Source: DATLAN01 sp035527455 (GTDB lineage Bacteria; Planctomycetota; Planctomycetia; Pirellulales; Thermoguttaceae). From it: 12,663 nucleotides of DNA. Of this stretch, positions 5,973 to 12,663 are shown piece after piece. Position 1 is the stretch's first letter. Each line of letters opens with the position of its first letter. A program made the position numbers and the translations under genes. The stretch is from positions 1 through 12,663 of the forward strand of contig DATLAN010000431.1 of the NCBI GenBank assembly GCA_035527455.1, written 5' to 3'. The notes under the pieces were generated by a model, which was not told the DNA's origin, searched no databases, and was given only the letters and a program-made list of their open reading frames with translations.

Positions 5973-8900
5973 TACGGGTTTCGGTTCATGGCCGCATCCT
6001 CTCGGATCGCTACTCGGGCGAGCAGAGACGGTTCTCGTTGTGAGGATGGCCTCACACACGGAAACGAACGCCGTGTTCGAAGTCGCCCAAGTTCTGCGGG
6101 GAGATGCGACGTTGCAGAAGCTCTCGCTCAGCCACACCCGCGCCGGGCGTGAGCTTCCCAAAAAGACACGGGGCTTGCTCCTGTTCTCCCAGGGCGACAA
6201 CCACTGGGGCCCACCGAAAGACTCTTTTCAAGTCGGTCAGCCGGTCAAGGGCCAGGCAAGCTATCGTGGCTGGATACTGCTGGACGGCCCCGGCGAGAGC
6301 AAGGAGGAACTCAAACGCCTCAAGCAATTGGTCGAGCAGAATCCGTACAAGCCGGACCTCCACGGCAAACTCTCCGCCCGCATCCTCCTGCCCGCCCAGA
6401 TCAAACCGGGCGACGGAGCACGTCCGGCGGCGTTTGTGCTGACAAATTCCGGTGAGGGACCCGTCCGGGTTCTCACCCGCTGTCACGCCGCGACGTCCAC
6501 ATTCACCGGCTGGTTAAGTGTGTGTTTCCGACCGCAATCGGAGCAACACACGCCGAGCATCGAGGAACTCGCCAAGTCCGTTGTGGAGTTGGCGCCGGGG
6601 CAAAGCACGACTCTTCCGTTCGAGTTCACCGACCCCGGCGAAGAAATGCCGCAGGTCACGGCAGATTATCAGGTATCCGAGGAGCTTGCCGAGAAGCTGA
6701 ATGTCTGGTTCGGACGAGTGGAGGCGGCGCGGATCGTTTTCATCAGGACCGACAGCGGGGTGCTGCGAGTCGTGCCGCCGGAGCAGTTGCCGCTGTGCGG
6801 AAGCCGCCTGTCTATCGAAGAGGCCGTCAAGCAGGAGTTTGCCTTCGTGGTTGCCTGCGAAACGCTCGATTTCGTGATGAGGGAGGCCAACCTGGGCAGA
6901 TCCAATTGGATACAGGAGTTCTGGCCGCTTGAACTACTGGCCGGTAATGACCCCGGGATCTGCATTCTGCAACTGGAATACAAGTTCTACGATGGGGCTA
7001 ATCGTCGCGAGCGAGGGATCGGCAAAGGCGAGCGGGTCATCTGGATCGTCCGCAGAAGCCCCTACAGTATTCGATCTTGGGACGGCACGAAGGTCCTCGT
7101 CGACACACCCCAGAACCGCGCCGCGGTTCTAGCCGCCCTCGCGAAAGAACAAAGCAAACGGGCGGCCACGCCAGAAGCCTTTAAGGAAGCAACTCTGAGG
7201 GGGAGGATTTTCCACCTCAACCAGACGGCGAAGAGTCCTGATCCTCGATCGCGGTGGCAAGCTATCGACGCGCTGGCCAATCTCGGGTCCGACGCGAAAG
7301 AGGCTGTTCCAGATCTGGTTCGCCGACTGAAGGACGAGGATGCCCGGGTCCGCCGTACGGCCGCTATTGCCTTCAACCAGATTCTTCCGCCCAGCGTAAA
7401 CACCGCCATCGCCAACGAAGAAGCGGCCAAGGCGGCCGAGGTTGCGGTTCCCGCATTGATTGAGGCACTGAGCGATGAGAGTGCCTACGTGCGTCAATAT
7501 GCTGCCTTGTCGCTGGGAGCGTGCGGCTCGCACGCGCAAGACGTCGTCGGCCCGTTGATCGGCTTGCTGGGAGATGCGTCTGAGCCCGTGAGAATGCGGG
7601 CGGCGACCGCGCTGGGGAGGATTGGGCCGGATGCCAAGGAGGCGGTTCCCAAACTGATCGCTTGCTTCAAGATGTACCAGGGATATGATGTTCGCACACC
7701 CGCAGTACATGCTTTGGGGAAGATCGGACCTGCCGCCAAAGAGGCGGTACCGTTTCTGATTGAATTGCTCCAGGACCCACGTGACCGGCGTTACCCTGCG
7801 GCGCAAGCGCTAGGCGGTATCGGGCCGGAAGCGAAAGCCGCCGTCCCTGCGTTGATCGCTGCCCTGGAGGACCCCGAGAGTTTGGTGCGAGCATTTGCCG
7901 CAGAAGCACTCGGTAAGATCGCAGCGGATACTGAACTGACTGTCCCCGCGCTGATGAGAGCCCAGAAAGACGAGGACTCCCTTGTCCGAACCTATGCAGA
8001 ACGGGCTCTCCGGAAGCTTCGTGCCGAATACGGCCCAAAGGTCGGCAGGGGCTTGCCCCGTGAACGGATCGTACCGGCCGAAGAAGACGGCAAGGCGGCG
8101 CCTCCGGAATGCGGCGCGAGGGGCACAGCGCAATTGACACCCGCCCAGCGAAGAATTGCTGACGAGGTGGTCGGCGACGTCATAGCAAGAATCCAAGCGC
8201 GAATCGCACAGAAGCATCGGTTGACAGAGAGCATCGCCGAGTTGGCCAAACGCGAGAAGAGCCAACTCGGCGGGACATCCGCGGGCGATGTTGCCATTTG
8301 CGCATACTCGTGCCGGCAGAGCCGCGTGCCTGTGCCGGAGGCACTCAACGAGAAGGTCGTGGATGACATCATCTTCCAATACCGCAACCCGCCCGAGGGA
8401 AGTTTCTCCGACACCTACTCACATCAGAAGGCGTGCGTCTGGGCCTTGGGGGAACTGGGCCACTGCAAGGCCGTGCCTGTCATCATGGAATGTCTTGCGG
8501 ACGAAGAAAAACCCTACGGCGCGGCTTGGGACGCCCTGCGGCACGTTTCCGACGAGGCCTTGATCCCGGTGATCGCCAGGCAGATGGATATCAAACCGCA
8601 ATTGTCCGCATACCCGGCGACCGGCGGTCTGTGCCGACTCGGCAGGCCTGCCTTGCCACTGCTGAGGCGGATCCTGGAGGCCCCGGATCCGCAAGGGAAG
8701 GAGGGCGCAATCGGCGCGCTGGTGGTGATCTGCCTCCCGGAATGTCTGCCGCCGCTGGAGCGCCTGGCCGAGTCCGGAGAACTGAAGGGCGATTCTGCGA
8801 GGCGGAAGCTCGCCGCGGCGATCGCAACGATCCGCTGCCGGGCCGTGGACAAGACTTACGTACCGCCGAAATGGTCTTACGAGGACCGGTGCCGCATGCA

Positions 8901-10548
8901 TCACCTTGTGGCACTGGCACTATCGATCGAGCACCAGGTGAAGGGATCGGAGGATCTGGCAGACGAGGCGGAAGCCGCGCTGATCGAGATCGGGCCGTCG
9001 ATGGCGGCCGCCGCCGTTCGCCCGCAACTGAGCAGCCGCACCCACACCGACGTTGGGGGCGGGGGCGACTATTGGGTCTCCAGGAAGGCGGCAGAACTGA
9101 TGGCGCGCTTTGGCGAGCCAGCCATTCCCGCCCTGCTGGACGCGCTGAACGACGATTTCGACACCGCGCGCGGAAATGCTTCCCGCGCCCTGAAGCGTAT
9201 CACCGGCCAAGACTTCGGCACCGACTATGCCGCCTGGCGTGCACGGTGCCTGTCGGCCGGCAAGCTGAACCCGGCCCCGTCTACCGACGTAGCGAAGCTT
9301 CCTCAGGAAAACATAGGAGATCCGAACTCTAGCCACGCAGCCGCCGACGCGTTGAAGCAGGCCCTTCCGGAGACGGAGACTGGCGGCGGAAAGCCCTGGC
9401 TCCAATTCCGTTCGACAGAGAAAGACCTCGGCAAGATCGTGGCAAGTCGCTGTGTGTTCGTCTTTCCGAAGGACGTCGAGGTGTTTGATAACCCCTACTT
9501 TGCGATGAAAGACGGCTACCTGTTCGAGGCTAAGGAAGCGCTCTACGTCACGGACAGTGCGGGGAAGCTGGTCGTGGAGCACAAACTGCCGCAAGCAAGT
9601 GCACGGGGCTCCTCCCATTGGGGCAACGACTGGTTCGGCTACACGGACTTCAGCGCCGGATGGTCGGCGGGCCGGCTCCGTGTGTTTCATGCCAACGGTA
9701 AGGAAATAGGCACCGTTGCGGTGCCGGACCTGTGCATGGCGGTGGTGTCTCGGGACGGGTCTCGGGTCTTCTTTCTGCGAACGAAGGACCCGGACGGCTT
9801 CGGCCTACAAGGTCCCATCGTCGCCGACGTCCGAACCGGAAAGGTCCTGAAGGTACACCGGCTTGATTTCCGCAGCGCGATGCCGGGCGACTATATCGGA
9901 CCGACCAAGGACGGACTCATCGCAACAAATCTGTCCTCGTCACCCGGATTGATCCGCTTCAATTCCGAGGGGGAGATCGCATGGCAATCGCCGCTTGCCG
10001 GTTTCCGTTACGGCGGTGAAGCACCAACTAGCGGTCAGTACGTGCTGGCCGTCAATCGCGATCGGGAGACAAAGCCTTCCGGTCTGAAGGTCCTGGACGG
10101 GAAGGGGCAGGTAGTACTGGAGAAATGGCCCGTTCCGACCGGCTGCGTTCGGCTGCTTCCGGACGACGAGCGGCTCTTGCTGGCGTGCGATGAGGGCAAT
10201 CAACGGGTCCGGCAACTGTACCGCCTGAAGGACGGAAGCCGCCTGTGGTCCGTGCCCCATCCGCTCGCCCACGCAGGCGAGTTCGATTACGCTTGTCTCA
10301 GCCCGGACGGCGCCCGCCTGGCGAGCTTCATTCGGCAAAGCCCCGGGAACAACCGCGCAATCGACAAGGACGGTCGCGACACGTTCATGATCGCGGTGCT
10401 GGACCTTACCACCGGCGCGGAACTGCTGCGTCAGGAACTGCCGTTCCGAGAAAAGCCCGCCCATTATCGGCAGCCGCGATGGACGGATGCCAAGACCATC
10501 GAGTTGATCTCGGGAGATTACCTGTATCGGATTCGTCTCAAGTTCTAG
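5908..10548 (+). CDS. Giant secreted Ig-like / HEAT / propeller protein, 1546 aa
   Basis: ATG 5908 follows GGAGGA at 5893-5898. Residues 1-26 form a signal peptide unlike the shared cassette. Residues about 27-146 are a beta domain (ETVLVVRMASHTE, FEVAQVLRGDA, TRGLLLFSQG) that loosely recalls NTR/OB-like domains. Residues about 148-275 look Ig-like, closing with WFGRVEAARIVF. Residues about 288-410 are an unassigned beta region. HEAT block 1 covers about 442-712, with the unit (I/L)GPxAKEAVPxLI repeated near 572, 606 and 638. A charged helical linker (about 745-800) leads to HEAT block 2 (about 845-1118), ending DFGTDYAAWRARC. I remember a similar DFGxDxxAWR close from other planctomycete HEAT proteins. 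Residues about 1166-1546 form a propeller-like domain with VVSRDGSRVFFL, CLSPDGARLASF and similar blades. It is probably a large exported scaffold or binding protein; no catalytic site is seen. It combines modules that its neighbours carry separately. Confidence 0.93.
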   Translation: MNRLKLNILALAAALVVTSLVDTGFGSWPHPLGSLLGRAETVLVVRMASHTETNAVFEVAQVLRGDATLQKLSLSHTRAGRELPKKTRGLLLFSQGDNHWGPPKDSFQVGQPVKGQASYRGWILLDGPGESKEELKRLKQLVEQNPYKPDLHGKLSARILLPAQIKPGDGARPAAFVLTNSGEGPVRVLTRCHAATSTFTGWLSVCFRPQSEQHTPSIEELAKSVVELAPGQSTTLPFEFTDPGEEMPQVTADYQVSEELAEKLNVWFGRVEAARIVFIRTDSGVLRVVPPEQLPLCGSRLSIEEAVKQEFAFVVACETLDFVMREANLGRSNWIQEFWPLELLAGNDPGICILQLEYKFYDGANRRERGIGKGERVIWIVRRSPYSIRSWDGTKVLVDTPQNRAAVLAALAKEQSKRAATPEAFKEATLRGRIFHLNQTAKSPDPRSRWQAIDALANLGSDAKEAVPDLVRRLKDEDARVRRTAAIAFNQILPPSVNTAIANEEAAKAAEVAVPALIEALSDESAYVRQYAALSLGACGSHAQDVVGPLIGLLGDASEPVRMRAATALGRIGPDAKEAVPKLIACFKMYQGYDVRTPAVHALGKIGPAAKEAVPFLIELLQDPRDRRYPAAQALGGIGPEAKAAVPALIAALEDPESLVRAFAAEALGKIAADTELTVPALMRAQKDEDSLVRTYAERALRKLRAEYGPKVGRGLPRERIVPAEEDGKAAPPECGARGTAQLTPAQRRIADEVVGDVIARIQARIAQKHRLTESIAELAKREKSQLGGTSAGDVAICAYSCRQSRVPVPEALNEKVVDDIIFQYRNPPEGSFSDTYSHQKACVWALGELGHCKAVPVIMECLADEEKPYGAAWDALRHVSDEALIPVIARQMDIKPQLSAYPATGGLCRLGRPALPLLRRILEAPDPQGKEGAIGALVVICLPECLPPLERLAESGELKGDSARRKLAAAIATIRCRAVDKTYVPPKWSYEDRCRMHHLVALALSIEHQVKGSEDLADEAEAALIEIGPSMAAAAVRPQLSSRTHTDVGGGGDYWVSRKAAELMARFGEPAIPALLDALNDDFDTARGNASRALKRITGQDFGTDYAAWRARCLSAGKLNPAPSTDVAKLPQENIGDPNSSHAAADALKQALPETETGGGKPWLQFRSTEKDLGKIVASRCVFVFPKDVEVFDNPYFAMKDGYLFEAKEALYVTDSAGKLVVEHKLPQASARGSSHWGNDWFGYTDFSAGWSAGRLRVFHANGKEIGTVAVPDLCMAVVSRDGSRVFFLRTKDPDGFGLQGPIVADVRTGKVLKVHRLDFRSAMPGDYIGPTKDGLIATNLSSSPGLIRFNSEGEIAWQSPLAGFRYGGEAPTSGQYVLAVNRDRETKPSGLKVLDGKGQVVLEKWPVPTGCVRLLPDDERLLLACDEGNQRVRQLYRLKDGSRLWSVPHPLAHAGEFDYACLSPDGARLASFIRQSPGNNRAIDKDGRDTFMIAVLDLTTGAELLRQELPFREKPAHYRQPRWTDAKTIELISGDYLYRIRLKF

Positions 10549-10555
10549 CGACAGT

Positions 10556-10742
10556 TAAGGGGAACCTGCGGTGAAAGCGGTAGTTCAGTTTCGACGATGC
10601 GATTACTCAACCCGAGGAGATCTGGCCATGACCGGTCTGAAACGACGTTTCGCGATGTCTGCCGTTGTCCTGGCGGCATTTGTTCTGCTCGGCACAAATG
10701 CTGTTTGCGCCGGGGATGACGCTTCGACGGATTACCAGAAGG
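10556..10742 (+). repeat. Leader/signal-peptide cassette, copy 3
   Basis: This covers the region from TAAGG (10556-10560) through the ribosome binding site GAGGAGA (10614-10620), ATG 10628, the signal peptide and the DYQK codons (10731-10742 region). It matches copy 2 upstream and through the signal peptide (90 of 108 bases in the core). It matches copy 1 further into the mature part through DYQK. It therefore shares different edges with each partner. It starts only a few bases after the stop of the 1546-residue gene. Confidence 0.9.
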
Positions 10743-12663
10743 CGCCGGACAAGGTGACACTGTCGCCAAGGCCTTGGAAGGAGATCTCCCCGTGGCAGAG
10801 CGTGCCCGATAGAGCCGGCGAGATCTTGCTGGCGCCGGGTCATTACCAATATGGTCAGTTCGAACACGAAAATCGGCGATTCGTGGCCACGATGCTTGGC
10901 GTGCTCGAATCGATGCCCGGCGGTCATTGGCGGATCGTTCCCGAGATGTACGGCCGTTGGATCATACCCATCACGGTGCGGGACGGGCTGCTCTGGGCTC
11001 GTCCCTACTGGGAAAAACAGTTGGTGGCATTGGATATCGGCACTTGGGCTACCAGGAAGCGGATTCCGATACCGCAGTTCGGGACAAGAGTGGTCGCTTT
11101 CGAGGAGGATGGGTTCTGGTTGTTGGAGGACGAAAAGATACCTGTTCCGCTTAACGGGCGTTCACGTGCGGGGCCTTCACCTGCGGGGCACGCGTCGATC
11201 GTGCATTACGACATGGATGGAACGGAGATGTTCCGCTACAGAACCTCACCCGGCAAGCCCGCGGCGGACATGCCACAGGGATATACGGACGCGAGCACGC
11301 CGCTGATTTACTGGGCCGCGGTCGACCGGGACGCCGTTTGGCTGGCCGTCCAGAGAACCCGGATCGTGCGCATCGACCGGCGTAGCGGAGAACGTCGATC
11401 AGTCGACGCCAATACCTTCCCCCAGACGTTATTCGTGAATCTTCCGAAACGGATCCTCTGGTTTCGCAGGGAGGGCCGCACCAAATCAACGACCGTTTAC
11501 CAGCTTCAAAAGGAACAGTTGACCATCACTGTCGCGGGAAAGATCGACGTACCCATCCGAGGCTTTGCAAGTGACGGAACGAACCTCTGGGTCGAGTCCG
11601 ACAAGACCTACGTGTTTTCACTGAAGAACCTCGAGCCGGTGGCGATCGAGGAGGCCGGCCCGCGGCCCCCGGCACTACCCGAGAACGTGGAATTCCCGCC
11701 GCTCTCCATCTTGTCGGTGGGCGACGATCGCGTCTGGCTTTGGGCTTCCCAATCGCAGATTGCGGAAATCGCTGACGATGGCAAGACCGGCGTCTGGGAC
11801 GTCTCTCAATGGGTCAAATCGTCGGGGCAAGATCTCCGAGTAGTCGCCAAAGCGAAGTTCCTTTATGCCTTTGTCCGGGGCAATTTGATCCGGCTGGAAT
11901 CCGGTTCTTCCGACGTCTTGGTCCGCCGCTTGGGCGATCCGAGTCAGTTGTATCCCTTGCACCTGAGCCTCGACGCCGACCATGTCTGGGTGCAATCCCA
12001 AACTGGCAATGACGTGTCGATCTTTGCCCCCGATCTCACGAGCGTCGCCACCTTCTCCTGCGAACCTCTGATCCAGCAGTACTTCCTTACCGGTGTTGCC
12101 CTGAGAGGTTCGTGTTATGTGTTTCTTCCCCCCCATTCAACTCCCTCCTATTCAGCACGACTGGTGAAAATCGACTCAAAGACGGGCAAGGTTATAACGG
12201 TAGAGTCTTGGCGCAAACACTTCGACCACTGGTGCAAGAAAGACGTGGACGAGGAGCCGACCGGCGTGAACGTGCCGCGTTTCTACGGTCTTCAAAGGGC
12301 CGTACAGACTCCGGACGGCCGACTTTTCTTCATTGTTTTATGGGGCATGTGGGATCCGGCCAGTTCTCGCTACTCCAGCGTGAGGCAGGCGGCCTGGTAC
12401 TATGACCCGGCCGCGGATCATTGGGAAGCTGCCCCGCTATCACGGTCGATCCACTTGACTTCCAGTCCGAACTTGCTGATCGACAAGCAGGACCAGTGTT
12501 TTCTGCGATACAAGGACGGCAAATGGCAGCCGGTCGGCCGCCTCTCATCGGACTGGTTGGAGGCGGGACTCCTGAACTGGCCGATCTCCGCGACCAAGCG
12601 GTATTTCTACGCCCGAACTCCCCTCGGTCTGTACCGTGTCGCGTGGACGGATATTCCGTTGAA
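10628..12663 (+). CDS. Secreted beta-propeller protein (3' partial, at least 678 aa)
   Basis: ATG 10628 has GGAG at 10616-10619. The frame stays open to the right edge with no stop, so the end of the gene is outside the window. Residues 1-28 form the shared signal peptide, here ending AVCA before GDD. A short lead-in with DYQK (residues 35-38) follows, as in the 2186 protein. From about residue 60 the protein is beta-rich, with a repeated hydrophobic-Trp unit: LLWARP (W123), GFWLLED (W164), AVWLAVQ (W238), ILWFRR (W278), NLWVES (W321), RVWLWAS (W370) and HVWVQS (W454). Spacing of about 40 to 80 residues suits propeller blades of the PQQ or Reg_prop kind. The part after about 530 has more Trp and Tyr and a DPAADHWEAAPLS unit, also blade-like. 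It has no HEAT repeats or enzyme motifs. A GTG at 10571 is an alternative in-frame start (19 extra residues), judged less likely. It is probably a periplasmic or surface binding protein. Confidence 0.9.
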   Translation, partial: MTGLKRRFAMSAVVLAAFVLLGTNAVCAGDDASTDYQKAPDKVTLSPRPWKEISPWQSVPDRAGEILLAPGHYQYGQFEHENRRFVATMLGVLESMPGGHWRIVPEMYGRWIIPITVRDGLLWARPYWEKQLVALDIGTWATRKRIPIPQFGTRVVAFEEDGFWLLEDEKIPVPLNGRSRAGPSPAGHASIVHYDMDGTEMFRYRTSPGKPAADMPQGYTDASTPLIYWAAVDRDAVWLAVQRTRIVRIDRRSGERRSVDANTFPQTLFVNLPKRILWFRREGRTKSTTVYQLQKEQLTITVAGKIDVPIRGFASDGTNLWVESDKTYVFSLKNLEPVAIEEAGPRPPALPENVEFPPLSILSVGDDRVWLWASQSQIAEIADDGKTGVWDVSQWVKSSGQDLRVVAKAKFLYAFVRGNLIRLESGSSDVLVRRLGDPSQLYPLHLSLDADHVWVQSQTGNDVSIFAPDLTSVATFSCEPLIQQYFLTGVALRGSCYVFLPPHSTPSYSARLVKIDSKTGKVITVESWRKHFDHWCKKDVDEEPTGVNVPRFYGLQRAVQTPDGRLFFIVLWGMWDPASSRYSSVRQAAWYYDPAADHWEAAPLSRSIHLTSSPNLLIDKQDQCFLRYKDGKWQPVGRLSSDWLEAGLLNWPISATKRYFYARTPLGLYRVAWTDIPL

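Noticed and set aside
8433..9332. Open frame of about 299 codons on + and another of 256 codons on the minus strand (8920-9690) inside the 5908 gene
   Set aside because: Both overlap the HEAT block 2 coding region in other frames. The + frame product is dominated by Arg and Gly, a sign of shifted reading of GC-rich codons.

Overview
The window carries one strand of tightly packed genes, all on +, for exported proteins. It holds the tail of one gene, six further genes (two small or medium, four large), and one doubtful small open frame. Almost every product starts with a Sec-type signal peptide. The mature parts are built from Ig-like beta domains, HEAT repeats and beta-propeller (PQQ/WD-like) repeats. 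I see no cytoplasmic enzyme, regulator, transposase, tRNA, rRNA or CRISPR array. High but uneven GC, families of exported HEAT plus propeller proteins, and an FGPVIERV / FLDLDTGK module that I remember from planctomycete proteins suggest Planctomycetota or a neighbouring PVC lineage. That is an inference; there is no marker gene here.

Layout: the 3' end of an unknown gene (2-79); a small secreted protein (109-351) followed by a strong hairpin (373-419); a secreted Ig-like protein with a second C-terminal domain (450-1436); a small secreted protein with lower GC (1463-2071); a HEAT plus propeller protein (2186-3523); a structured 175-base gap; a 691-residue protein with the FGPVIERV module, an Ig-like domain and a propeller half (3699-5774); a short junction with two competing small open frames (5774-5972); a 1546-residue protein that joins Ig-like, two HEAT blocks and a propeller (5908-10548); and a propeller protein that runs off the right edge (10628 onward).

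The most notable point is that three of the large genes (2186, 3699, 10628) begin with nearly the same DNA cassette: ribosome binding site, eight-base spacer, start codon and signal peptide. Over 108 aligned bases I count 97 identities for the first pair and 90 for the second and third. The mature proteins behind the cassette are different. The edges of the similarity differ between pairs, so the copies look like a shuffled leader module and not simple whole-gene duplicates. In two copies the similarity runs about 70 bases further upstream and includes an alternative in-frame start.

How the genes work together cannot be read directly. Shared direction, export and domain types suggest a set of envelope or periplasmic scaffold or binding proteins, probably expressed in one or a few transcripts.
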